From positions 24,137,840-24,201,839 of the forward strand of contig CM060314.1 in assembly GCA_030674185.1 (NCBI GenBank): DNA of 64,000 nt. The letters are read 5' to 3'. This DNA is from Monoplex corrugatus. Its lineage: Eukaryota; Mollusca; Gastropoda; Littorinimorpha; Ranellidae. Below are positions 54,501-62,800 of this stretch, piece after piece. The notes below the pieces were generated by a model. The model saw only the letters and a program-made list of their open reading frames with translations. It did no database searches and was not told the DNA's origin. The number at the start of each line of letters is the position of its first letter. The stretch's first letter is position 1. A program made the translations under genes and the position numbers.

Positions 54501-54666
54501 CTGTAAAAATCTTCATTTTGTTTCAGGTGGAAATCCTTTAAGTGATGATCAAATGAAGCAGTGCATCGAGAGGGCCTTTCAGCGACACATTGAAGCTTGT
54601 GAACTGATAAATGTGGCGTTGGGATCCACTACCCCTAACCTTGCTTTGCAGTGTGCAGATCGGTAG
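32495..54666 (+). CDS. EXOSC8: Exosome complex component RRP43 (EXOSC8)
   Basis: Eleven coding exons: 32495-32511, 35770-35806, 36970-37033, 39081-39169, 40234-40279, 47684-47789, 48335-48380, 49700-49796, 51670-51790, 53655-53758 and 54527-54666. All phases match and they encode 288 residues (human 276). The protein is one of six RNase PH-like ring subunits of the nuclear and cytoplasmic RNA exosome. It is structural, not catalytic, in animals. Diagnostic stretches are [86 protein letters not shown] and [15 protein letters not shown]. All align in order with human EXOSC8. Exon 1 (MADVVR, 17 nt) is the least certain: it rests on the context GTCATGGCG, exact phase and a GTTTGT donor. Odd features: the donor of exon 9 is tandemly multiplied in the next intron, and a palindromic element starts 15 bp after the exon 6 donor. 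A likely poly(A) signal is at 54872. Confidence 0.94.
32750..32845 (-). mobile_element. SINE core fragment related to 7310-7559
   Basis: Shares ATAACCATCCCA, GGAGGAAGG-AGACT-ATCTAA and CAACACCACCAGAACAA with plus-strand 7375-7445. The tRNA-like head is missing. Located in EXOSC8 intron 1. Confidence 0.55.
33530..34010 (-). pseudogene. LINE endonuclease-domain fragment
   Basis: Minus strand, several frames: [52 protein letters not shown] and [11 protein letters not shown]. This is the apurinic-endonuclease C-terminal half typical of these LINEs, broken by stops. It may be the 5' part of the same element as 31790-32200, now separated by EXOSC8 exon 1, or an independent copy. Confidence 0.6.
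34950..35352. repeat. 400-bp compound (CA)n array
   Basis: CA tract with GCGC, CACG, CATA and GACA variants, then 75 bp of pure CA near 35255-35328. In EXOSC8 intron 1. Both strands give long Cys-Val or His-Thr frames that are artefacts. Confidence 0.97.
36390..36490 (-). mobile_element. tRNA-like SINE head, third type
   Basis: Read on the minus strand: TGGTATAATGGATAAGG (A-box-like) and CAGGTTCAAATCC (B box). The stems do not close as a functional tRNA. The following 400 bp (36390 down to 35960) may be its body, but I found no second copy in the window. Confidence 0.45.
36776..36866. repeat. (TG)n microsatellite
   Basis: About 90 bp of TG with one TTG interruption, 104 bp before EXOSC8 exon 3. 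Confidence 0.97.
37429..37620. repeat. 28-bp minisatellite, seven copies
   Basis: Perfect tandem units beginning CAGTTGCTGGCAGTCTAAGC at 37429, 37457, 37485, 37513, 37541, 37569 and 37597. In EXOSC8 intron 3. Perfect identity implies recent expansion. Confidence 0.95.
37896..38088. mobile_element. Palindromic TTAA element, nested form
   Basis: TTAA at both ends, outer arms CCCTTTGACTCCTGCACC and GAAGTCAAAGGG. An inner palindrome runs from CCATTTGACTCCCTCACC through CTTCCTGCAGGAAG to GAGGGAATCAAAGGG. Confidence 0.7.
38240..38357. mobile_element. Palindromic TTAA element, outer form without inner palindrome
   Basis: TTAA borders and outer arms as in 37896-38088. Between GCAAAAAC and TTTGCTTTGCTAGC the inner palindrome is absent, leaving GTAACCTG. 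It is either the pre-insertion form of the outer element or a deletion product. Confidence 0.6.
38636..38775. repeat. (GACA)n-(CG/CA)n-(CT)n-(CA)n compound array
   Basis: CAGACAGACAGACAGACAG, then CGCACGCGCGCAC, CTCTCTCTC and CACACA in series, in EXOSC8 intron 3. Confidence 0.95.
39193..39321. repeat. (TG)n with TTTG interruptions, close to EXOSC8 exon 4
   Basis: Starts only 24 bp after the exon 4 donor. TGTGTGTGTTTG units, then pure TG. Confidence 0.97.
39806..39962. repeat. (TG)n microsatellite
   Basis: Interrupted TG array followed by a GCGTGGGCGCG patch, in EXOSC8 intron 4. Confidence 0.95.
40430..41200. repeat. 65-bp tandem array grown from a SINE segment
   Basis: About 12 units. Shorter units of about 56 bp carry GGCAGGTATACTCTTTTAC. 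Longer units of 65 bp add TTATAGTATTTATACTC. All share CTTTTACAT(G/A)TATGGCCC and TGCCATCTTTTTACTC(T/C)GTC. One further unit lies beyond the inserted element at 43919-43985. The single-copy form is at 650-705. Confidence 0.9.
41201..43918. mobile_element. 2.7 kb terminal-inverted-repeat element, 9-bp target duplication (Mutator-like?)
   Basis: Ends AGGTACC(A/G)GCAGCC as inverted repeats (14 bp, one mismatch), flanked by AGTTATAGT at 41192-41200 and 43919-43927. It splits a 65-bp tandem array, which makes the borders unambiguous. A 9-bp duplication fits the Mutator-like superfamily. No transposase frame is visible (all frames are under about 110 codons), so it is non-autonomous. The interior holds low-complexity AT-rich DNA and, near 43115-43440, a more CpG-rich patch with a minus-strand ATGGCGGCC start. 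In EXOSC8 intron 5. Confidence 0.85.
43178..43294 (-). other. Possible captured host 5' exon inside the 2.7 kb element
   Basis: The minus strand starts in the context GAATCATGGCGGCCTTCGAA and reads [20 protein letters not shown] and [16 protein letters not shown] before a stop. A GT follows LP. The local base composition is richer in CpG than the rest of the element. The protein is not recognised. It could also be chance coding potential. Confidence 0.3.
43919..44262 (-). mobile_element. SINE (second family), right part after array and insertion
   Basis: Begins with the last 65-bp array unit, then TTTTGGGGGGTATGCATACTG, CATGACTTAAAGTTC and CTTGAGCCCAAACTTTCCAG, parallel to 690-975. It shows that the 65-bp array to the left grew out of this SINE. 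Confidence 0.55.
44470..45180 (-). pseudogene. LINE 3' coding end
   Basis: Minus strand: [20 protein letters not shown], then [38 protein letters not shown] and [20 protein letters not shown]. Frame changes between blocks. In EXOSC8 intron 5. Confidence 0.75.
46010..46610 (+). pseudogene. LINE 3' coding end
   Basis: Plus strand: [20 protein letters not shown], then [20 protein letters not shown] and ENKIEAAEM followed by a stop; later fragments are frameshifted. Same general family as 44470-45180, opposite strand. In EXOSC8 intron 5. Confidence 0.7.
46615..47120 (+). repeat. ~500-bp dispersed repeat with internal TG tracts
   Basis: Blocks AGCATCCTGTATGTG, GAGAGAGGATGA-AACTTGGG, TCA(A/T)GGGTCA, TTATTTTGCTCTTTTTTAT and GCA(G/A)TGAGTATG-TAATGAAAT occur in the same order at 60480-61020. 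The first part also occurs at 12020-12310. The left block is itself tandemly repeated here. Probable SINE or LINE 3' derivative; not classified. Confidence 0.6.
47480..47614. repeat. (TG)n followed by a G19 run, before EXOSC8 exon 6
   Basis: TG tracts then TGCGCGCGTGC and about 19 consecutive G at 47596-47614, 70 bp upstream of the exon 6 acceptor. Confidence 0.97.
47805..47991. mobile_element. Palindromic TTAA element close to an EXOSC8 splice donor
   Basis: Nested form, inverted relative to 37896-38088. TTAA borders; the inner palindrome sits between GCAAAAACTTAA and TTAAGTTTTTGC. It starts 15 bp after the end of EXOSC8 exon 6 (47789). Confidence 0.7.
48497..48551. repeat. (TG)n microsatellite
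   Basis: TG tract of about 54 bp, 116 bp after EXOSC8 exon 7. Confidence 0.97.
48685..49060 (-). mobile_element. SINE (second family) interrupted by a palindromic TTAA element
   Basis: TTTCAGTGGGTGTGCATTC, then CATTGACATAGCTTAG, then the palindromic element 48759-48950, then CATATTTGATGTTATGCTAC and the B-box end GCAGGATCGAACTTGG. Located in EXOSC8 intron 7. Confidence 0.6.
48759..48950. mobile_element. Palindromic TTAA element inside a SINE
   Basis: Left border mutated to TCAA, right border TTAA. Same nested arms as 37896-38088, including GCTTTGCTAGCGTAGTTGAC and GGACAGGCTACAGGAG. Confidence 0.65.
49985..50190 (+). repeat. Second copy of the 6370-6650 dispersed repeat
   Basis: Contains one copy of TCTGTAAGCAGAGTACTG, the short tract GGCACACACAGGAATATTTT, then GAAATCAGTCACTGG and GGATGGCTGGTTTCTG, in the same order as the copy next to the satellite. 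Located in EXOSC8 intron 8. Confidence 0.7.
50805..51075 (-). mobile_element. SINE (second family), uninterrupted copy
   Basis: On the minus strand the head reads GGGCACGGTGGTAAAGCAGG (A box) to GGGTTCAATCC (B box). The body ends in GAAAACATAAAAACACTTAG. It has no palindromic element at the internal site, so it serves as the simple form. Located in EXOSC8 intron 8. Confidence 0.7.
51776..52700. repeat. 44-bp minisatellite that repeats the EXOSC8 exon 9 donor
   Basis: The unit starts with the last 15 nt of exon 9 (GGCCATTTTTGACAA), then GTGAGTGGTTTTGTTTACAT and GTACATCAT. About 15 near-perfect copies follow the true junction at 51790/51791, then degenerate ones to about 52700. Nearly every copy keeps GACAA|GTGAGT, an excellent 5' splice site. 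Confidence 0.95.
54148..54273. mobile_element. Palindromic TTAA-type element, shorter variant
   Basis: CCCTTTCACTCCCTCCTCACC arms pair with GGTGAGGGAGTGAAAGG and GGGAGTGAAAGGGTTAG. The variant TTTCACTCC termini differ from TTTGACTCC elsewhere. In EXOSC8 intron 10. Confidence 0.55.
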
Positions 54667-56917
54667 CATAATTTACAAGGTTTCTCCACATAGACTCAAG
54701 TTTGTGACTGATTAAATGAGGGCGAATGAGATGTGCATCATTTATAGGTTTGTAGCTATATAACCTTTGAGTGTGTGTGTTGTGGTGGTGTGTGTGTGTG
54801 TATGCATGTGCGCATGTATACCAGTTTAGTGTGTGCGTGTGCATACATGCAAGAGAAAGAAATTACAAGCCAATAAAAAGTTAGTAAACGAATATTTGTC
54901 TATGTTTTTATGTGTATGTGCCCGCACAACTACAAGCATGAAACAAGAAGTCCACTTAAGCAGGTGTTTGTCTTTGATTAAGCTGGCATCCAAATGACAT
55001 AAGTGTAACAATTTCAATATACTGAAGAGAATCAGAAGACTAGCAGACAACTGTAAAATGCATAACACACTCAAGAAATTGTCATTTCATGATACTTCTT
55101 TATTCACATCATTTTATAGTGGAACCACAAACACAAAGAACAACACAGAGGAAGACAAGCACACAGAAATGCACAACGTACATAACAAAGAGTTTTGAGA
55201 GTACAAAATTTGGAGGGACAAGGATTTCACTTGTTCCAGAATTGATTTCACTAAGCCAGTCTTAATGAAAGTCTCTCCCACCCGGATATAACACAACACT
55301 TTCTACAACAGATTTTCCATGACTATTTTGAGTGCATCTAGAAGAGAACTGTTCATGTCATATCACGCCATTCATGAATAAATTTTAGACCATCTGTTCA
55401 AGAAATTGCTTGACATGAGGAGCAGCACATTCACATCATATACAAAAGCACAGCGAGTATTCGCACAGGATGTTGGGATAAATGCAGCAATTGCATGCAA
55501 TATTGACATAATTTTTATGTCAATATTTCTACGTCTTGTTTTCTGTATATCAACACTATACAGTCCTGAACAACATTTATTAACTGGAACATGCTCTAAA
55601 TTGTGATGTGTTATTACTATTAATTCTACTAGACTTGAGAATCAACAGTTTGTCATTTCTGATGTCACACAAATTATTATGAATTCTAGACTTCAGAATC
55701 TACATTCTACTGTCTCTGATGAAACTGTGACCTCGAAATAAAATTTCACTTTCATGGTTATGATGGAAGACCAATAATCACAAACATACTACATGTGTAC
55801 ACTCATGGAAGATAAGGAAAAATTGTTGTTCCAACAGCCATCCATACACCAACCTGATGACATTAGACCCTATATGTATGTTTGTGCATAAGAGTCTGAT
55901 CTGGTATGTTCCTTCCCCCGCACCGCCCTCCACGCCACAATTTTCTTTTGTCAAACACAGTCTGACCTTAGATGTTCCCCCACCTGTTCTTGGACATTCT
56001 TTACCTGGCCCCCACCCCCCACATCACAATTTTCTTTTGTCAAACACTGTCCGACCTTGATCTTCTCCCACCCCTCACCACGATTTTCTTTTGTCAAACA
56101 CAAATTCTTATCTACTGATAGTGTGAAAATATTAATGTTTTCTTCATAGGATCAAAAAAAAAAAAAAAATTCCTGACACAGACTGAAATGAAATAAAATG
56201 AAATGGAGCCTTGTTTTCCAACAGTATTGATATTAGCACAAAGGCCAACTTACACACCTGCCACTGCTAATCTACTTTCGTGAAAACAACAGACAGATGT
56301 GAATTGACCCTTCTTTCTCTACTTTGATCTTTTGTCAGATATATGAACATGTAATTAGACAACATACAGTTAAAAAAAAAAGCCTGTGCAACACAAAAAA
56401 CAGTATCACAAAAAGACCACATTAATTCTTTACACATCACCTCACCAACAATGGATAAAACACCAGCTGACTGACAGAAAAAATGAATAATTTAATAAAC
56501 AACATACTGTACCACATGATGATTTGAAAAAGGTACACCAATTTCACAAAAACAAAATCTTCCACACCCAAAAGGAATAAGAAGAATGAATTAAAGGGAC
56601 ACCCACAATGAATAAGAAGAAGAATGAATTAAAGAAACGCACAGAAGGAATACGAAGAAAGAAAGAAAGAAAGAAACAAAACTGCACTGTTCTCCAGAAC
56701 TATCATTTTGAGTAGTTGCCATGTAGTTCACATATGTCTACATGAACTTGTACATGATTTTAAAGTCACCTGAATGCATGAAACATACTGCAAGCACACA
56801 CACACACAAACACACACACACAACACACAGGAACACTGGCATCAAACAGCATGCAAGCACACACACCCACCAACACATATTGTCCACATGAGGCCTGGAA
56901 TTCTTGCACAAACAAAT
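54667..56917. other. Convergent EXOSC8-MED7 intergenic region
   Basis: 3' UTR of EXOSC8 on the left and probably the long MED7 3' UTR on the right. Three imperfect tandem copies of a C-rich unit ending CAATTTTCTTTTGTCAAACAC occur at about 55890-56100. No transposon recognised. Confidence 0.5.
54872..54877 (+). promoter_or_regulatory. Candidate EXOSC8 poly(A) signal
   Basis: AATAAA lies 206 bp after the EXOSC8 stop codon and is the first canonical hexamer downstream. Transcript ends cannot be seen from DNA alone. Confidence 0.5.
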
Positions 56918-59415
56918 CTACGTCATGTCATCCACAATCTTGCACATCATCTGGTCAAGGCTGTCAACATGAGCATCGTCAACAGGCTCCTCCTTGATGG
57001 CCGAGGACTTTTGCAGCAGTTGACTCTCCACCAGCAGCTTAGAGTCCAGATTCAAATCTTCAGGAATGGCGCTCTGGGCTGACAGGATCAACTGGAACAA
57101 CAGGAACAAAATTTTTTTCAAAAAACCAATGTAGAAAAGGGCTCACGCAATTTCATACTTTTAAATCTTATTGTTTGGCAGGCGAAAAGTGCTTCTCTTT
57201 TTACAAACAGAATAAGAAGTAGGGGAGACTCCAGCCATGTAATGATAGGATCAGTTAAAAGGAAGGTTTCTTTCTTTACGGATAAATAAATGCGAACAAA
57301 AGTATGAAATGACTGTCAATACAGACTGAGGCATTTGTAAAATTTCTAGTCATTCTTATCTTATTAACACCAGGTTTCTTGTTCAAAGGAAAAAAATGGA
57401 CCCATTTGAACCATGAAGAATGATGGTTAAACTTCAAACCATGAGGTATAATGAAGGATAAGCCATCCTGTTAAATTTTGGTATACACACACACACAGAA
57501 ATGAGTGGTGCAGCACTGAGACAACATGCTCTTCTCTGGGGTAAACAGCCCAAGTCCTAGACAAAAATCTTGCTAAGTAAATTACAATAAAAATGCACAC
57601 TAGCTACTACTTGATTAGTTTCACCTTGTCCACCAACTTCCTACAAGAACCTGGTGGATAGGGTGGGGGAGTGAAAAGGTCATCTCATAACCAACCTACC
57701 TGCATGACATGGTCAAGATTGGACTGGAACTTATCGGAGATCTCGTTGCGCTGCTTCTTCTGTTCTTCCATCATGACCCTCAGTGTTTCCCGTGCCTGGT
57801 GTGGCCGATACTCATTGATCAAATGGTGCATGTTGATAAACAAAAGGTTAAGATCCTCCAGCTTCTCTGTCCTCTTGGGGGAGTCGGGGGCACGGATGAG
57901 GATGTCAATGAGGTCCATGAAGTTGATAAGGATGGAGTGGTTCAGCTTCTTCAGCTCACGCTTGTGGTCATATGCTTGAGGATACAGACGACGCACTCCA
58001 GAAGCTTCTAGAGGGCGGATTATGGCATCATCTGCTGTGAAGGTCTGGCCAAACATCTGGTATTTGTCCTGAGAAAACATTAATAAAACTACACTTTCTG
58101 TTTGCTGCCTCATCTTCCATGCCTCTTCATTGGCAATGTCCCAATGTTGCTCACTCTGGCTCTTCAAAAAACATTATCAAGTCCAAGTTCAGTTGGAAAA
58201 CCCAATGTCTTCATGGGTACTGGCAATGACAATATGCTATGAGGCTACTTAACAGAGTAGACTCAGCACTGCTGCTGGATCACTTCAGTGGAGTTCAGTA
58301 AAGCCTGCTCTGATCCGATCCATCATACACTAGCTACATGTACTACCTATTAAGCCATCTGAACAGCTCCATGGAAAGGAGATGATCATTACAATACATT
58401 CCTCTAACAACAGTCCCTTCCTACTCCCTCATAAACCATTCACTCTAAAGACCCTGACATGAACTTACTTCAGGCACTCTAAAGACCCTGGCATGAACTT
58501 ACTTCAGGCATGTAACAGCGAAGAAAACAAAATTCAAGTCACCATGAGACCAGGACAAGAAGGGTGACAGAATTTGGTACAATTATCCACAAAGCTACAA
58601 TGATACATGAACCTGGGGACTGTTATGATGATACTATGAACACAGGTTCCATTTTGGAGACAAAATAACAGACTGTCTTCAAAGTTTAATTTTATAATAA
58701 ATCCTGGCATTAGTTAGACCTGAGAGATGCAGTTATCTGCAGTGTTGGTCAGACAATCTGAGCAATACTTCAATGACACACCTATGACGTACACAAGACT
58801 CAACTGTGTGGCCCCTGTCTTTCCATTGAGACTGCAGCACTGTAATTCTGTATCTGAGTTGAATGGGTCTGAATAATTTGACAATGATTGATGAGACAAA
58901 CCTCCAACCTCACAGTCAATCAGTCTACTGTGTGAACCGATACTATACTATGCCATGGTGACTGGGAACATACTTCAATCAATAATTACATTAGTGATAA
59001 CTGAACAGTAGAATAAAACTGTTCATAGGCCTTCTTCGGCCTTGAAGGATAATGGTTAGTTTGCTGCTGGACAGTGACTGCTGGACATATGTCTGAGCAT
59101 AACAATTATATGGAAGACTTGCCGTCGCTCATGAAGAAAGTTTCCTGTTGGTATGTACCCACAGAGAAGTCTAATACCAAACATCTTAAAACCATTGCAG
59201 TAGTTTGTCTTTTAACTTAAGTCAAACAAGTATGTACCCACAGAGAAGTCTAATACCAAACATCTTGAAACCATTGCTGTAGTTTGTCTTTTAAGTCAAA
59301 CAGATTCACAATGCGAAATTTGGGCTGCTCTCTCTGGACAAGTATGTTGCCACACTGCAGCACCACCCATGCTTCCCCTTTTTTTTCAACCTCCCTTTCT
59401 TTCATATCAGTGGGA

Positions 59416-59483
<68 letters not shown>

Positions 59484-61548
59484 TCGTGTGTGTGGTGTGT
59501 GTGTGGTGTGTGTGTGTGTGTAACTATGAGGCAAAAAGAAGGGAAAAAGATTTCTTTAGCTCTTTATAAAGGGATCTTTACTAACTTTTTCTCAAATAGC
59601 TGTAGACTATTCAGGATTTGAAAAAGCACAAGCTTGCAAGGTAAAGTTCCAGAATAAGGCCACATCAACAACAACAACAACAACAAAAAGTGAAGTAAAA
59701 AAACAATTTATATGGAATTTCCAACAATACTCAAAATTTTTCTTTTGCTGCGTCCATGTGATGTGACAATCTACCACTGTCCTCAACACGCATTGTTTTA
59801 TTTCAACTGAAACTTCTTCAAGGTCACAGTAACCTCGAGAAGTACAAAATCAGCATTTTCTGTTAATTTTTTTTTTGCATAAAAGGGAGACTGTTAAAGT
59901 GTAAAAATGGCTTGGTCAGCTTGTTTCAAATTACTATTACTATCATGTTTCAGCGCAGAACCACATCGGGGCTATTGCTATCTCAAAATGCATAGAACAC
60001 CTCACTGACCCTGGGAAAAAAACAAACAAACAAATCAGAAGAAAAATGCAGAAAAATATAACTTTAGTATACATATCAATGCATTCCAGTATATAATTTA
60101 AAGATATGTCCTGACATTGAGCGTTCTGCCCAATGTATCACCCTGGGGTTTAAACAAAAACACACACACACACACACACACACACCACACACACAACAAA
60201 ATACATAAAGCTTGATTAAAAATGTATAAATATTTTATAACTAAGTACACTAAAACAAATTCATAAAAACTAGTCTAAATTACCTAAAATTGCTTTTAAT
60301 TATTTAAAAAATCAAAGTAAACAATACAAAAGAAATTCTCTAATTTCAGATATTTTCAAACTGCTCTGTCTTAAATACAGAATAAAAAAAAAATGCTTTT
60401 AGACTGTTTCAACAAAACAAAGGGTTACAAGGGAAAACATGAAATGAAAGTATTGAAACACACATGAAAGTATAACTGTAACTTTATATTCTAGCCCTGT
60501 ATCATCTGTGTGTGTTATGTATGCATCTGAGTGGGGGATGGGAGTGTGAAGACAGAGAGAGATGAAAGCGCAGGTCAAGGCTATTTTTTCAGCATCATCT
60601 GTGTGTCACTGTGTGCGTGTGTGTATGCGCGCGCAGTGTGTGTGTGTTGATCTAGCTCAGCATCCTCTATGTGTGTTTGCATGCCTGTGTAGACGAGACA
60701 GAGAATGGAGGATGACTTGTGTCAAGGGTCACATACCTAATAGATTGTCTCCTAGCCCAGCATCCTGTATGTGTGTGTGCATATGCACACGTGCTTTGTT
60801 TTGTATGTATGTGAATACTTCTTTCATTTACATAAACATTATTTTGCTCTTTTTTATGCTAAAGGTCCTACAGTATTACATATTTTCTTTTCATGTTTGT
60901 CACCGTTTGTTTTAACTTGACTGAAAATTCAGTAACGCTACATTCCTTCAAAATGCAATGAGTATGCTTTTGATATAAGTGACACTATATAATGAAATTA
61001 TCGTCAAAGATACAGTTTCTGTTTAGCATCATTAGTAGTAATCTACACAATATAAACTTTTCTCTCCACAAATATGTTTGCATCACTTGCAGTAAATGAA
61101 CTCATTCAATTACTGAAGTAGAGTACATTTAAGTGTATGAATGTATGCTCATCCAAAATATGAAGTTACAGAGCAGTTGACTAGCCCATATTTATACATA
61201 AATCATTTTACAAAAGCGAAATGGTGCTAAACAATGACAGGCAAAATGCAAACCATCTGTGTGTATGAAAATGTACATACACACACACCTAAACAATTCA
61301 AGATAGAGAGGGGGGAGGGGGAGAGACAGACAGAAAGAGATCAAAAGAGGCAAGGGGGAAAGAGAGAGAGAGAGAGAGAGTCAGAGAGAGAGAGAGAGGG
61401 GGGGGAGGGGAAGGTGTGAACATATTACCTGATGTGGTGGTGGCGGAGGAGGAGGAGCCCGACCACGTTTAATGTTTTCCTCTGTATACTGGTTAACATA
61501 ATTCATGGGTGGTGGGGGGAAGGCGCTGACTCCTTGATTTTCACTCAT
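56918..61548 (-). CDS. MED7: Mediator complex subunit 7
   Basis: Three phase-0 coding exons: 61548-61429, 58068-57700 and 57091-56918. They give 220 residues (human 233). MED7 is the hinge of the Mediator middle module, pairing with MED21 and MED31 and linking activators to RNA polymerase II. Exon 1 gives [20 protein letters not shown], the conserved proline-rich start, ending in PPPPPPPHQ. Exon 2 holds the core: [55 protein letters not shown] and the very conserved [16 protein letters not shown], followed by the coiled-coil region that pairs with MED21. Exon 3 starts [13 protein letters not shown], like the human IQNCLASLPDDL segment, and ends in an acidic tail with [17 protein letters not shown], a possible sumoylation-type KxE context. 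The ATG at 61548 is the only Met before the conserved start. A palindromic TTAA-type element remnant lies at about 57613-57680, just downstream of exon 2 in intron 2. Confidence 0.95.
57613..57680. mobile_element. Remnant inner palindrome of the TTAA element
   Basis: CACCTTGTCCACCAACTTCC pairs with the downstream CTGGTGGATAGGGTG. The outer arms are lost. Lies in MED7 intron 2, about 20 bp beyond the exon 2 donor. Confidence 0.4.
59150..59300. repeat. 79-bp tandem duplication in MED7 intron 1
   Basis: TATGTACCCACAGAGAAGTC through CCATTGC(A/T)GTAGTTTGTC occurs starting at about 59152 and 59231 with few differences. A shorter 36-bp duplication (ACTCTAAAGACCCTG) lies at 58442-58510. Confidence 0.8.
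59420..59523. repeat. (TG)n microsatellite
   Basis: About 60 bp of pure TG then TGGTCGTGTG-type interruptions, in MED7 intron 1. A short (CA)n lies at 60160-60198. Confidence 0.97.
60480..61020 (+). repeat. Second copy of the ~500-bp dispersed repeat
   Basis: CTAGCTCAGCATCCTCTATG, GGATGACTTGTGTCAAGGGT, CATCCTGTATGTGTGTGTGC, ATTATTTTGCTCTTTTTTAT, then AATGCAATGAGTATGC and ATAATGAAATTATCG. Lies in MED7 intron 1. Confidence 0.6.
61310..61412. repeat. (GA)n purine tract next to MED7 exon 1
   Basis: GAGAGAGA with G-rich ends, directly after the MED7 exon 1 donor in transcript direction, where it reads as a long polypyrimidine tract. Confidence 0.95.
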
Positions 61549-62800
61549 GTTTAGGCCAGGAATCTGATAAGAAAGAGAAACGTGATCAAATTAGAAAAAA
61601 AAAAAAAAAAAAAAATTCACAGAACATAAACTAGTTCCAAAAGTAGCCACACTGAAATTTAAACAATGTCAGTAACAAAACATGCACACACACATGTATG
61701 TAGGCCTACTGAGACAGTTTGTTGAAGTAGATTCTATGACTTTCAATCTCATTCTTGACTTGTCGAGCTGACTGTTCAGTTTTACTGGCAATTTTGGTCC
61801 ACAACATTCTAAAACAGCTCCTCTGGTCATACTGGGGGCTCTTCCAGTTACTCATACTTTAAACAGCACTGCCACTAAACAATCTGAACTATGAAATGTT
61901 CTACATTGTATCATTCTGTAAAAAATCTGAATTAGAAATATTCTACATTGTATCATTCTGTTTCTTTCTTTTTTTTCTTTTTTTATTGCCTCCTCTTTTC
62001 TTTCTTCCTGCCTTAACTGGTCATTCACATGGATCTGATTAAGCAATCTTGAACATTTTTCTCTCTCTCATGTGATGATATCCGATACACTCTAAATGAC
62101 TAATAGTAGTAATACCGTAATGGAGACTAAGCATCAACATTTATTATGCTGCCCAAGCAATTTTGGATCACCTATCAAAACAAGCTTAAACACACCCATG
62201 CCAACAAATACTTAGTAATGCTGACCACTCTGAGACATGAGGCATCACTAATATCTAACAAAGAAGAGTTTCAAAAACTATAACCTGAATATAATGAAGG
62301 TAATAACTTGCAGTAGAGTACTGTGGGTGCGGAAATTAAGGTACCCTCCAATTTCACAACTACAGGAGGTAATCTAGTTTCCTTTTAGGAAGTTAGTTTC
62401 CTCTACTGTCAATGTCATGCTCTTCTGCTCACAAGACGTATTTCTGCCTTTCAGCTCTTTCACCTACACTTCTTCCTAATACTCTCCTCAGCTCTCCAAA
62501 GTATGGCAGTCTTTAAGGGGGGTAAAGAACAATAAACATGGAAAAAAAAGATCCACTGCCTCTGCTAGACAGATATGATGTTTGTGTTAATTCATATGCT
62601 CAGGAATTGCCCTAACAACTCTAGCTTGTGCAACTGTAAGTGAAGAAAAATGAAAATTCACCCCAGTCCATTTCTTTAGTTCTATCTGAAATGGTTTAAA
62701 GACTAGTGAAACTGAGATAATTACCATGATGCTAAAATGATTATGAAGCTTGGAGTTCTAACTCAAGGCATCAACCTGGCCTGACGTATACAGACATCTA
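61549..62800. other. MED7 upstream region
   Basis: Likely holds the MED7 promoter and 5' UTR. CCTCCTCTTTTCTTTCTTCC at 61990 is a pyrimidine-rich patch. No coding or mobile element recognised before the LINE at 62801. Confidence 0.45.
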
